From positions 3,906,001 to 3,970,000 of the forward strand of contig NC_091867.1 in NCBI RefSeq assembly GCF_019399895.1: a DNA stretch of 64,000 nt, written 5' to 3'. This DNA comes from Cardiocondyla obscurior (Eukaryota; Arthropoda; Insecta; Hymenoptera; Formicidae). The notes below the pieces were generated by a model. The model searched no databases. It saw only the letters and a list, made by a program, of their open reading frames with translations, and was not told the origin of the DNA. The position numbers and the translations under genes were made by a program. Shown here piece by piece: positions 1 through 12,400 of the stretch (position 1 is the first letter of the stretch; each line of letters starts with the position of its first letter).

Positions 1-3000
1 ACCGAGCATTAAAAGATCTTAACGCTCGTGTAGCGTAAAAAATGAACAGGCCGACCGAGTCGGGCCCACTAGCAATTTCGTCTCCCCGGGACATTCTTTC
101 TAATTACCAGAGATTTATTAACGTTGTCGCTGCACAATCCACTTCTTGCATCCCATACCACCTCCTGCGCGCTTCCCTTAAGCAAGTTCACTCTGCCCTA
201 TCCCGTGACGATCATTCCTAAAGTAATTGCTCTTGCCGTGGTCTGGGCTAAAAATCAGAGACGCGAAACTTTCGTTTCTTAACAGCCGTAATCGTTTTAT
301 GTATTTTCTCCACCTCTGTTTATTCTATTAATTTAATACAGCAGCGTTTTGTATCCGCCGTAAACAGTAATGACGCGTTACAAGCGTCACTTGTCTTTTA
401 ATGACGGCATTCATTATTTTTAATTATTTTTCGATATTTTTAAATCCAATTTTCTTTTCACTAATTCGTTCTTCTTCACATTCTATATTCAATTCGCGTT
501 TTAGAACCGGGATGTGTTATATAAGATATTTAGTAATTAAATTTGATTGATAATTTAATTGTTTTTATTAACAACTTGAAATGATTCACTTAAAGCAATG
601 GAATTACGACTTAATGAGTATCTAATGATGCAAATTAAAATGATAAAGGCATGCGGTCCCGTTATAACGTTAAGTAAGAAAACATCAGGTTAAGCAGAGC
701 TAACCGAGCTACGAGGGTATTTCGGTGTAATGGGGCGAATCCTATTTGATACTTAACAACTTTCGTGATTCGGCTTTTTTTTTTCTTTCTTTTTTTATCT
801 TCCTACTTCAGCGTGTCAACGAGCGGCGGGTTTTAAATACGTTGCAAACTCTCGAAAAATGTTGCGGCTACTTTTTAAAGTATTCGTTACGTTACGAAAT
901 ATAATAGCAGTGTTATATTATATTCACGTGCACGTGTGTGTATCCGTGTCTATTTAATATTAAATTTTGTTTTCACTTTTATACGTACGTATACAATTAT
1001 CATCAAGTATAATATAAATTATACTCCGTGATACTAATCCGCATAGTGTACAAATTCTGTGTTGTAGCTCAAATTGCATTATGTTATAAATTATACTGTA
1101 TTTAGTATAACCGCACATTCGCTATAACGCGACGTTGGACGCAACATGGTTTGATGATGACGTTGACGTTGTCATAACACCTATTCCAACTAAATTTGTA
1201 TATTATCTTGATTCGTGCATCTGAAATGCTTGTCCAAATTGGAAAAGTAAAAATAGAGGCTTATTATCTTGTAAGTTAAGTTAAAAAGATTATTTTCGTG
1301 AAAAAGATACGCATCTTTGTATCATCGAGTTTCAGATTTTAACTCACGGTAGGTAGCTCATTGGGGAGAGGCCGAATGACGGAGAAAAATAGGCAGTAAT
1401 TTTCTTTAAAGGTAGCTCGATGAACGCGAAAGAAGAAAATCAAATTGTTTAGTACGTTCTTAAAATCACAGACAAATCGGAACAGAAAAGGGAAGAGAGA
1501 AAAACGAAAACAAGCGACGACCTTTTTCGTTAAATAGTTTAAAATGAAAAACGAATAATTCCTCATATTTTGTAGAATAGCAATGTAATTATCATGAAAA
1601 TAACATTTTTTTTTTCGAGAGCAACATGTATTAATGTTAAAAATACATTGAGCATAATTTATCAGTAAATACCTTATTTTTAAAACTAATTTACTTAAAT
1701 ATCAAATATTGTTCTTTTTTTTTTTCAATTAAAAAGATATTCTTGTACTTGTGATTTGGATACGTACTATAATATCTAGACTCTAACAATAACATAAAAT
1801 TAATTCACAGTTACATTATTCTTTAATTATTATAAAACTGTCTGTCAGCTTTACTCGCGCGATTTATTTTGCGCTGCAACTTATTTTTTATTTGTCTTTT
1901 TCTCTCTTCGTGTCCCATCGCCCTTTTACTTTCCGCATTGAGGGTGACTGATTAAAGAAATCCACGTCAGATACTCGCATCTTGGACAGAACGCCTGTCA
2001 AAAGGTTACGTTAATTGCCTCGCACTTGATTGATTAACGTTCTGATCCTATTAACTATTGAAAAAGATTAGAGGAAGGCCCTCTCGAGTGTAGATAGATA
2101 GTTCCAACGAAATCTGATTATGTTTCTATCGCGAGATGAAAAATGATTCTTTGCATTTCAGCAAGCGCGTTACATCAAATTATAATGGACTGCTCCGACA
2201 ATCATTCATATTACTCTTAGTAATATTAATATGAAATGACTGCTTAGACATCTTTGAGAGTGTTAAATGAACATTACCGTGCTGCGAGAAACTGTTATCT
2301 TAATATTTAAAAAAGCTGCTTTAGAATTTTTCTCAAAAGTCAAATAATCGACACTGGATGTAAAGATGAAAGAAAAAATATTTTCTATATAAAATAGAGA
2401 TCTATTCGCGTTTAACGATCACGTTGCAACGTAACCCGTAATACAGGCAGAACAATGTAGTCAATGGGAACGACATACTTTGCATGAGAATACAATCAGT
2501 GCAATTCAGCTGGCGCAGGCATCAAGCATATCACTGTGAAATCAACTTCATAGTGATATGTTTCTACTATACATATACATATAACGCGTATCGATAGATT
2601 AAGTCAGTAATCGAAAATAGCGCACGTAGTTAAAAAAAGAGATGTATATGCAGACTGAATTTATTTTACCACTCTTGCATCAAGCGAATAATTTATTTCA
2701 GCTATTGTTGTGCGAGAAAGCATTTTTATTCCCAGAAAAGCTTTATTTTCTGAAAACTAAAATATCTGTGTAGCCGATTTTAATGAACGCAATCGTCGTT
2801 ACCATAATCGTCGTATTAATAGACAGTGGCAATTAAAACTTGTGAGAAATGATTCCGCCGACGTATAGCGATATGCCCCATGTCTGAACTTCATTCAACA
2901 TGTCTGGAAAAGCCTTGAATTCTCGGCTCTGCCGGAGTTATGCGAATTGATACCGGTAATTAAAACTTTCCCCGATCGTGCCATGATTGCGCTGTAAATG

Positions 3001-4260
3001 CGAATCGTGCGCTCACATATACACGCATACTTGAATGTAGATACACATACAATACTTGATATATTAAGCAAATGTTACCGTCTGTAACTTTTAATTTATG
3101 TAACAGTTATTTCTAAAATATGTGTTAAATACATTTAGTTTAATTTATTATTTTTTTTTTTTTGTAAAATTAATGAAAAATATCTCAAGTTAAAACTTTA
3201 TTATTGGTTATTTAATATTCAGGTAATAAAAAAAATACGCGAATGTATATATATTTGTGTTAAAATTACCAATTTACAATCAAAACGTCTGAACAATATA
3301 TTTTCGTGCCTGCGAACGTATATGGAGGTACGCCGATCATAAATCCAATTATAGGTGAACCTGTTCCCGATGACGTCACATCTATCCTTTAGCGACCCTA
3401 TCCCTTGGTCTCGATCGGATAACAATTACGACCGCCTATACTACCACCATGCTCGCCTAGCTATCGATATCTCATTCCTTTCCTTCGCTCCGACACCCCT
3501 TTGACAACTGACCAACACACCCTAGAAAAGTCTCTCGTTTCGCACTTACGGGATCCACATCTCGCGTTCCGCATCACATATCCTTTTGTCATCGAAAACA
3601 ATAGCGATACTCAGCTGCATAATATTATCAATGTCATTCATAATACAGCCTCCTGATCTAGCATTAACGCATATTAATTTTCAAGATTTTCCAACGCGAT
3701 CACTAATAGCACATTTTACGTAATTGTCGTGACGTAATTTTCTTGCGAAATAAATTTATTTTAATAAAAACTTGCAATTACGCGCAACGTGTAATTTGAC
3801 AATAGATAAATATGGAGAATTATAATATATAAGTTTATGTTCATAATACGTAAAATTGCATGGCGCATGAAGTTATTGATGAAATCAGTGAAAAAATTAG
3901 TAATGCGACAATGGGATGAGCTTGCGTCTAACATAAGTACAGGTGTGTGGACTACGAGGCTATTGATTAAACTCGTTATAACGAGTACGCGATAACAGAC
4001 ACGTTGGAGGATACTTAATAGCAGAGATGTTTAGAACTGCGTATTTTTAATATAATACGCGATAAGCAAGACATAACAAATATTAGGTTGATCTTGTAAA
4101 TTATATGTTTTTTCACTCGCAATAAGCACGCGATGAGCTCTAAATAAATATACGTAGATTTTTTTTCTTTTTAAACATTAGTTTAATGTTATTAATATCG
4201 CATGTTGAACGCAGAATGTATATAGTAGTATTGTAAATGTTTGAAATATATGAGATTACA
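1..4260. other. AT-rich non-coding stretch
   Basis: No gene is supported here. The sequence is AT-rich with many short A and T runs, for example around 776-797, 1607-1616 and 3150-3162. The only frames of any length are 60-75 codons, low in complexity and without family resemblance. A short hairpin at 2527-2560 is listed separately. A GTAAGT-type minus-strand donor near 3546-3551 has no matching acceptor and was not used. The stretch could be intergenic or part of a long intron. Confidence 0.6.
2527..2560. repeat. Short near-perfect hairpin
   Basis: CATATCACTGTGAA is followed by a six-base spacer and then TTCATAGTGATATG. The two 14-base arms pair with one mismatch. The pairing does not clearly extend outwards, so the stem is much shorter than an animal microRNA precursor. 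It could be a protein-binding palindrome or chance; no role can be assigned. Confidence 0.6.
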
Positions 4261-4269
4261 TTCCGTCAG

Positions 4270-5240
4270 AACTGCAATGCTTTTTAGCTCCGTCGGAACG
4301 TCGCGGCTAAGAGCGATAAACCGGCGGAACATCACAAATTGGTATTAGCGGGCAATCGAGCACGAAATAAACAATCGCATTTAAACGTACATCTCTGCCA
4401 CGAGCCGCCACCGTCCATTTGTCAGAGAATATCACATTTTTCCACTCGGCCGGGTACACAGTATCGAGGACCTCGCTCGCTATGTGTAGCCCGGTCGCTG
4501 TTAGTGCGCGCGTGTGTATCATAAAATAAATCGCGGCAAATAAAGGAAGCGCTAAGATACAGAAATTCTCCTCTCTTGCTCCCCTTTTTCGCTTTCTCTT
4601 TCTCCCTTTTTTCTCTCTCGTCAACGACGATTCCCTCGCGCCATCTCGATTCCGTCGACGTCCCGCGAAAGTCGACTCCTCCGACGAGGTCTGAGATACA
4701 CGAAGAAGCCGAGGGAAGGGACGGGAAAAGGAACCTAGGGTGAATCCACTTTCGCGTCCTCACTCTTTTACTCTGGGGTGGATGTGGTATTGTACTCTCT
4801 TACGGTATTTCTAATAACTTCTTCTTCTTCTGCTTCTTCGTCCCGCTTCTGCTTCAAGCTCGTCCCCGCTGTCTTGCCTATCTCCTCCGTCTTATCCACC
4901 AGTACCGCTCTCGCACCGCTGTTCTTATACACAGCCACCCTAGTCGCTGCTTCCTCTTCTTCTTCCCCATGTCTGGACTTCACAATGCCAGCAGTAATCC
5001 AACACCGTCGAGCTTCTCTCTTCTTCTCTCGTTCATGTTCCCATACTCTCCTCCACCATCCCCCCTCCCTTTGCTTATCGCCCCTGAGTTCTCTCTGAAC
5101 AACAATTACTCCGCCATATTGTTCGCTATCCTATATCGTAAACGAAAGGTTGGAGGTCGAGTAAAACGAACTCGAAGGACAGGAGCGATGGATGGGTGGT
5201 CGGATAAAGATGGAGCGGCACCGTAGGATCAAGTTTTTAA
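4270..5240 (+). promoter_or_regulatory. Pyrimidine-rich GC-rich block, possible promoter or 5' UTR
   Basis: Base composition changes sharply from the AT-rich flanks to a CpG-containing, strongly pyrimidine-rich plus strand, with runs of CTT/TTC (about 4815-4850 and 4951-4966) and C/T tracts at 4569-4620 and 5010-5070. Insect promoters and 5' UTRs often look like this, but no strong splice donor or clear initiator closes the block. The frames here are Ser/Leu-rich on plus and Glu/Lys/Arg-rich on minus, which is what C/T versus G/A skew produces. They are not called as genes. An imperfect microsatellite block is the alternative. Confidence 0.3.
4307..4540 (-). pseudogene. Possible Tc1/mariner-like transposase remnant (weak)
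   Basis: One minus-strand frame contains the peptide EWKNVIFSDKW at about 4447-4415, preceded by a Leu/Ala-rich segment. Tc1-type DDE transposases carry a similar W-x-x-V-I-F-S-D-E block around the second catalytic aspartate, preceded by an amphipathic helix. Here the Glu after Asp is replaced by Lys, and no other transposase block, third acidic residue or terminal inverted repeat is visible. If real it is a very short, decayed fragment. The frame lies in a skewed GC-rich block where chance frames are common, so coincidence is quite possible. Confidence 0.2.
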
Positions 5241-6085
5241 TCACTCTCCAATGTCAGTGGAAAAAGAAATGCGACCCGCTCGCACCCCCCTGTCTTTTTT
5301 TTTTTCGCTGCGATCTCAAGCAAGACACAAATATTGTCATCTCCCTCTTCGTATTATTTTTACGATATATAAAAAACCGCACGCGACAATATGTGCGTAT
5401 ATTGTATCGATTTTGAGTTTTTGTCGTAAAAAAATATGATCAAGATATAAATTTTTATTTCGGAAACTTTTATTAGATATACATAGATTTATTTTATTTT
5501 ATTTTTTTTTTTTTCGTAGTATTGTCAGCGACCTTAACTCAACAATTCAAGTTCATTAACATAGACTGAATGACATACCATTTTAGACATTGAGTGATTA
5601 TCTTATGCACTGCAAGAGTAAAGGTAAAGGCGTGAATTATTTAAGTCGAGACGCACGCGCTTGTTCTCATTTGCATTGACATTAACATTGTATTGTATAA
5701 TAACTATTCTGCGTAATATACAGCAATTAAAATAAGTATGGTATTACTGGGCGTTTGACGTTATAGCAACTATTTCATGTCCCATTAGTCAGTATTATTA
5801 CACAATACAATGTCTCGGGACAATCGTTATCGTCTTATTCGCTTGATTTACTTTATGTACACGGATAATCCGCTATCTTTTCATTCTCGCATCCCTCTTT
5901 GAAATCTCTGTGAGTTTAGCAAATGTAACGGAAATCTATTATTCACAATTCATGTATTTATAACGCCTGTGTATTCTTTATCGTGAACATTTTCATTCGC
6001 ATATTAATCAAGTATACGCGTGCACAACTTTTGAACGCGATTATAATTATTCGCAAAACCTCGCACATTTGCTTCACTGTAATTA
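5241..6085. other. AT-rich non-coding stretch
   Basis: No gene, splice-site pair or repeat was recognised. There are T runs near 5288-5305 and 5500-5514. The stretch ends at the TA dinucleotide bordering the first inverted-repeat element. Confidence 0.6.
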
Positions 6086-6252
6086 AGGTGTGTATACACT
6101 TGGCGAACGAACGCTCGAACGAACAGCGAACGCGACATTCTTAATCAAATAGATTACTGCAAAAATAACACACCAACATTACACATCATCGAGAAATGTC
6201 CGCGGCCGCTTGTGTTCATTCGGTGTTCGTTCGCTAAGTGTATACACAACTT
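6086..6252 (+). mobile_element. Inverted-repeat MITE, copy 1 (167 bp)
   Basis: This is the best preserved of four related elements. The left end AGGTGTGTATACACTTGGCG is matched in inverted orientation by the right end (CGCTAAGTGTATACACAACTT), and the inverted repeat continues into CGAACGAAC. The element lies between TA dinucleotides at 6084-6085 and 6253-6254, as expected for Tc1/mariner-type insertion. The middle carries GCGACATTCTTAATCAAAT followed by a TAACACACCAACAT-like segment shared with copies 3 and 4. It contains no reading frame, so it is non-autonomous. The shared ends and interior are seen directly; the Tc1/mariner assignment is inference from the TA flanks. Confidence 0.8.
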
Positions 6253-8462
6253 TATGCAATTATTCGCTGCCAGAGCGCGAATCAGTACCGATTACATCCA
6301 GCGAGCTTATTCTGTTGCTTTCTAAATTTAAAATCGAGACGAAAAATGACATAGTAACACCGTTAAAAATGAACGAGCGTAACTGAGAAATGACGTTGTC
6401 TCCCCGTAACGTCACATAGCGAAAGCTTTGAAATGCGATGACGAGCATCTCGCAACGCTTGCATCGTACTTTGACGTATATATAATTCAGAGTGTACGTG
6501 AAGACAGAACGATAATGATAACCCGGGAATAAGGCACAATGGGAACTTCCATAGCATCGAGGGTCTATCTTCGCTTGCGCGCGCACCTGTCAGAACCATC
6601 GGCCATTCCTGGCCTTCTGTCGTGCCTTCTTATTGCAAGGTGTCAGGCCGTTATACACGAGAAAATGGCTCGGCACGACTGTCACTCACCCCTGACGTCT
6701 GACCCGACTTCGTCGGCGACCGCGGAGGGTGCAGGAACCTCGCATTTACGACTGAAAGTGCCGGCACGAGCTAAGACACGTGCAGGTATATCTGCAACCG
6801 TGAAATCGATATTCTGGAACGACGGGGTTCGCATCCGAGCTTTTACGAGTAGCGGCGCAGTAAAATACGGCACACGAAATCGCGCACAACAAGTTTGTCT
6901 CGCGAGGCGTTCGATTGGCATGTACCCCCGAGGCGTTTGGTGTCCAAAAATTATTTTATCGGTATACCGAGTGTTCTCTACGTCGCCCAACAACGTCGTG
7001 TTATTTCAGATTTAAGTAATCAGTCATATAATTCGCTGTACTGGCCAGATAAGGCGTAAAATGTCAAATTTTTTTTTTAATTAATTATGTGCTTGGCGAG
7101 AAATAGTATTTTTATTTTAATTAACAGCTTTGCGATGTATTATAGCTGCAAACTGTCATGATTGCCAAACGTATCGGGGAAATTATCGGCGAACGATTAC
7201 ACAAACATTAGACGGGTGCAGCTGACGCGTTATCACGGCAAAAAATTACTGGTAACCCCATCACTCGAGCTTCACCCCAGTACACAGTTTGCAGAGGGCT
7301 TTCGAATACTCTACCGGCAAAGCCACCCTTTGCAGCGAACCATCCTTCCTTACCGACTACCTAGTAAAACTACCCCTGTCATAGGGGTAGGACACCGACG
7401 TCGGTACACTGCAGAATAATTCGCAGGATATGCCCATCTGTTTTATCCTACCAGCAGTCTTACACCTCGGATATTGATATCTACTTATATTTGTAAAGAA
7501 TATGCTTATTACTTATTTACGAAGAATTCGATATCACGTTCGTCAATATCTGTATTTCTTAATATACTTATTTCTCAATACTCGTTAATAAAATTTAATC
7601 ATCTGTCGAGTCTTCAAATTTGCACGTAGGACATTTCAGTAAATTAGTTAATTACAAAACTTTAGGTGCTACTTATTTTAGCAGCGCAGTAATTTACTAG
7701 CATTAGTATGTAACAAAAGAAATGTAATAATCATACGTCTGAATATTTTAAATAATCAATTTTTGCTTTATTAATTGTGCGACAATGTGGAAGAAATTTA
7801 TCGAATAATTAACAGACGTATATATTTTTAAGTTATTACGTAATATCGTTTTTTTTTTTTTTAATGATACGGTAAACGCAACCGTTCTCGTGTACGGTCG
7901 CATTCTTATGTAAGCAGCATGGGTTTCAAGTTTTCAGGTCAAGAAAACTTGATGCCCGAGAAAAATAGCCAATTCCACCACTGATGAACTACTACGTGAT
8001 ATGGGCTTCTAATACGACGAATTTTATGTAGCCGCTGACAAGGCGCTTTTCTATATCGAAAATTTACTATCGACTCTTCGATTCGGCATTCGCGTGAAAT
8101 AGATGTGCTGTAGGTGCTCGGAAATTTCTTACACGCATGAAATTTTTATACGGACAGAATTTAGAAATAACCGAAATATAATGAAGGTACATGCATTTCG
8201 CAGAAAGCTGCGCATTTAGGGAAATGCATTATATACGTATTACTCTCTGATTTTATACGCGGGATACTAAATGGGGTCAGACAAGTGGAAGCATTTAAAA
8301 TGTAGTCAGCTGCAAGGATAATTTATAAAAATATGGTTTAGGAAAATTTCACGATATATGTTATTAATAATAACGATCTTTGAAACACGCTGGCGTATAA
8401 TACGCGAGCTGGAAAATATTTCTTTAAGTGCCCTAATTCTTAAATGTACATATATGAATGAG
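6253..8462. other. Non-coding stretch with a CpG-rich patch
   Basis: A CpG-rich patch at about 6540-7015 contains a 158-codon plus-strand frame overlapped by a 103-codon minus-strand frame. Neither resembles a known family, so both are treated as chance. A second frame at 7162-7419 is likewise unrecognised. A moderate donor-like site (CAG then GTATAT) at about 6784-6792 has no partner. The rest is AT-rich, with a T run near 7850-7862. Confidence 0.5.

Positions 8463-8523
<61 letters not shown>
8463..8523. repeat. (AT)n microsatellite
   Basis: About 60 bp of alternating A and T, interrupted by one G near 8475. It is a simple repeat likely to vary in length between individuals. Confidence 0.95.
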
Positions 8524-8527
<4 letters not shown>

Positions 8528-8871
8528 GTGTGATTGAAATAGCACAAATCAATGACATAATTACTTTACTGGTGGATAATTAGTAATTTGCCAGTTTCAT
8601 TCCATTAATAATTGTTATATTAACCAAGTATATCAAAATGCTATCGCCTGTCGTGCGTATATAAATAGCGATTTGGATTTCCATCGAGATAAACGGTACA
8701 TTTGCATGGCATATTCACAGTTTTCGTAATATCGAATAAGGGAGGAACATTACGTTCGCACGAATATAAATAATGTATCAGTTTGAACGTTTTATCCAGT
8801 TATTCTAGATGCTGCGGGATATTTGAAAATCATTTCACGTTTCATCGCTAGAACATCTAGAACATCTGGGG

Positions 8872-9448
8872 TCAGTCACCCAGAGTGTCGTCTACTAGTC
8901 TCGCATATTCCGCGTTTTTCAAAAAAAAAAAAAAAAAAAATACCACGAGTGCCCAAAGGATCCGCGGTGTCTTTTTTTTTCCGACCGTCCCGCGGTGCTC
9001 CTGGTATCGTTTGGATTTCCATCCGGTATCGTGGATTGTTTTCGGTCAATCCAAGTAGACGGTAGAAAAACGCGCAGACTCGACGCGCCATATTGAAATT
9101 TACATACGTATCCAGTGTACATAGGGTGTATCTATCGGCGTGTGTACCTATATTGGTGGTGGAGTGAGAAAGGTCTTAGGGTCTCTATTGGATTACAGAA
9201 CAAGCGGCTAGCACTCAAGCCCCGCAGCCCCCCGTCTTGTTCGGGGCAAAGTAGTTTAGCTTTGGAGTATAGCCTTACCCATCTAGCCTTAGCTTGCCTG
9301 TCCATCCGTTACGTTATGTATCCAGGATCCACCCTAACATCGTGTATCGCTCTCTTTCTCTTTTTTTCGCTCCTCCGTCTCTCTCTCTTTCTCTCCGTTC
9401 TCCTTTCCCGCTTCTTTGTGCGTCGCGGCACGTGACCGTCCCACGCAG
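8872..9448 (+). other. Possible 5' exon ending in a strong donor
   Basis: A GC-richer, partly C/T-rich block ends at CACGCAG followed by GTAAGGAAA, a near-consensus 5' splice site with the intron starting at 9449. An insect-type initiator match TCAGT is at 8872-8876, but the true start is unknown and could be nearer 9100. The frame starting with ATG at 9316 stops just before the donor at 9433-9435, so the block would be 5' UTR rather than coding. A 20-A run (8921-8940) inside the proposed exon argues for a later start. No downstream acceptor was identified. Confidence 0.35.
8921..8940. repeat. Poly-A run
   Basis: A run of 20 A. No target-site duplication or upstream retroelement was recognised, so it is annotated only as a homopolymer. 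Confidence 0.9.
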
Positions 9449-12400
9449 GTAAGGAAAATAAAGGAGCGGTTTCTTCACCCCAATCTGCACCCTTATAGGG
9501 CACGTGTGTATACGAGTGAAAATAGCCCATCCCGTTGAATCGTGTATACCTCGCCTTTCCGGATTTTCGCGAAGACTTCTTTCTCAATACGCTCCCGTAA
9601 AGATGTTACCCTCAAGTTTGCTTTGTATTAAATTTTACCAGTGATAACACCAAATCTTTTTAAACACGCTCCTTTTTTTTTTTTTTTATTTGCATTATGA
9701 ATTTAAAATATACTTTTTGAGCACTATACATAAAAATAATTGCATGTTTATAAAATTAATAAGCACGCATTACAATTTGAATTTGATAATTTAAGATAAC
9801 GCGAATAAATTAAAACTTCGTCGATTTCAGCACAAGAATAAAAACATCGCGATATAAAATCTTTTACCGGACAAGTAAATAACGTCATTACGCCAATTTC
9901 GCGGTTTGCGTCAACGATTTACGGCACGTGTACTCGAACATGTCCGTACGATCCTTCAACGGATGTGCGTCCCGACGTTGTTTCGCGCCGCAGAAATATC
10001 ATTGCTCGCAGGTAACGAACACCGCGGCATCGTGTTACGTCGTTAAATTAGCGATGCTACTTTCCGTTCCGACAGGAAACAAGTTGCCACGGTTGTACCG
10101 GATTTACGTTTTGCAGCCAGCGGTAACGGCCGCGCGCGCGTTACATGGTCACTAGCAAACAACGGTCACAACTTGACCCAAATACTCGAAATCGTTCCCG
10201 TCTGTCGGACAGAGGCTGGATGGAAGTTAGAGAACATTGGTACGCCCGGCGGCGCGGTTGTGGTGTTATTCACACGTATGTATACTTGCGCCTGGATAGC
10301 GGCGAACGCGGTGTTATTAAAGTAGTAAATTTCATCCTCGCCCGGATATGGATTAGATTCCGCGTATGCTCGCCAGCCCGAAACGACGGTACGTCAGAAA
10401 ACAAAGTAACGTCCTATTGTTTCAAGGAACAAGAGGGCCGGAGCCACTCTGGCGTGCGCCGGCACAGCTATTATTATGCCACGTGATACTGGGTCAGCTC
10501 GCAGGGACCTGTTAAAAAAAGAAGGAAGAAAGAAAAAAAAGGAGAAAGAATCCGCTCGTAATGGTGTAATCCATCATCGGGAGGAGGGGGAGGCAGGGTA
10601 ACGAAACGGGAGAGAGCCAACGAATACTCCAAATTGCATTCTGCGAAAAGGGATTTCGAACGATCGATAAGGTCGCGAGACGATATCAACGTAATACTTG
10701 TAATTCCGCCCGTCGTTCTTCGGATTTCTCCACCGGCTCTGTACGTATATCGCGTAAACTTAGATCATAGTTTGCGATAGTTTCCGAAGCAATCGCTCGC
10801 GCGCACGTGGGAGAGCCCACGGAGACGCTGCCGTGTATATCTGCATACTTAATTATAGTGCAAGTGAAATTTTCACGTAAATCGATCGACAAATCTATTA
10901 TTAGCTGTATTTATTGGCAGCTTTATCGAGCACACTTTTTGTTACATTCGTAGTCATTACTACTTTTACAAAAATAGATGCGCGTCACGTCCAGATTTGT
11001 TCAGCAGTAACAAATTTGATTAAAACGACGCGATGTATATTACGTTTTTTTTTTTTTTATTTTTATCGAAACCATTATCAAATTGACGGACGCTTGCTCC
11101 GAAAGTCTATGACCGAGCAAATTGACTCGAGTTGCAGAGTGAGTTAGTCTATCGGACAAGGAACTGGCGGCCGGCCAGCTCATTAAGAGTAACGTTCTTT
11201 TTAGCTCGGACCTTCCGAAAGGCCGTTTTGGTTCGTTGGATGTATATGCACGCACATAATCACTTCTGCGACGGTCACGCTCAAGATACTTTACACATTG
11301 GAGAAAAGGTCGTCGGGCAAAGCGCCAATTTCAACGAAGCCGAATCTATTGTAGTTTTAACCATTTAACAATATTATTACCTTCGTGATTTTGGATATAT
11401 CATTTCGAGAAGTGCAATAAGTCCAGCCGTGCAACTACCGAGAAATATAATTATCTCTGCGCGCTGTTTTTCCGCGAAATTTTTTCTTTTATACGACACA
11501 TTAATGAGCAGAACTAATGCACTTCGCAAATTCGCGGAATACCATCTCCGAGTGCGTGACGCAATAGCGGTGGTTAATGTCATGCAGCGTTACGCGCTTA
11601 ATCTACGATCACGCTGCGGCTTATCCTCTTAATGCACACGACGTCTGCTGGAGGTCCTAGGACCCCACTCGATTCGGGATTAGATAGCGGCTGACTGCTA
11701 ACACCTACGGTTACTCGCTACGGCGTTATCCGTAATTGGAAACTTCCGTATAATTATCCGCTCACGGCTTCTTGTCCGTCCGCATACGGCGCGGCTGGAG
11801 CACGATAAAGCATCCTCGTCCGCTGGCTGTTCCGGTAACCATCATTAATGCGATTCGCTCGGTCGGCTACGAGTGTCGTCATTTCGAGTGGCTGTGCGCC
11901 AATGTCGACGTAACGCCGCGAACGTGCATTCGGTTAAAGCGCTTTTGCGGCTACCATGGCGTAATCGGTGCCACAGGATCCGATTGCGGTTGTATCGTCG
12001 AACTGAGGCACGTGGGTCAGAAGATCTCCGGCACGTTCATAAATATCATTGACTCATGACCGTCGCGCTCGCGACTTTCGCCGAAAAATTGCAATCGTCT
12101 GTTAATATTAGCGCGATTAGCGAATTTCATTTATATCGGCGATCGCGCGTGCACGCAAAGCACGTGGCTACGCGGCTATTATTCGTTGAATAATAACGAT
12201 GATTTTATGATCGATTTAACAATCGGCGTGATCGATCGTAATAGGTGATAAGCACGACGTCGGTTCGAGCCTTGATCATTTTCAAATCTACGTGGATTTA
12301 ACGACCAAGAAATAACGCGTGATTGAAGAAAATAAAAGGGATTGGATTTAATCGATGCTAGTGCCACTTAATATACACTCCCAGTGGTGCACAATCGGGA

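Noticed and set aside
4778..5098. Ser/Leu-rich plus-strand frame resembling a signal peptide with membrane segments
   Set aside because: The apparent hydrophobicity comes from C/T-rich DNA; the antisense frame is correspondingly Glu/Lys/Arg-rich.
6539..7015. 158-codon plus-strand frame
   Set aside because: A 103-codon antisense frame overlaps it and no family resemblance is seen; the CpG-rich patch explains both.
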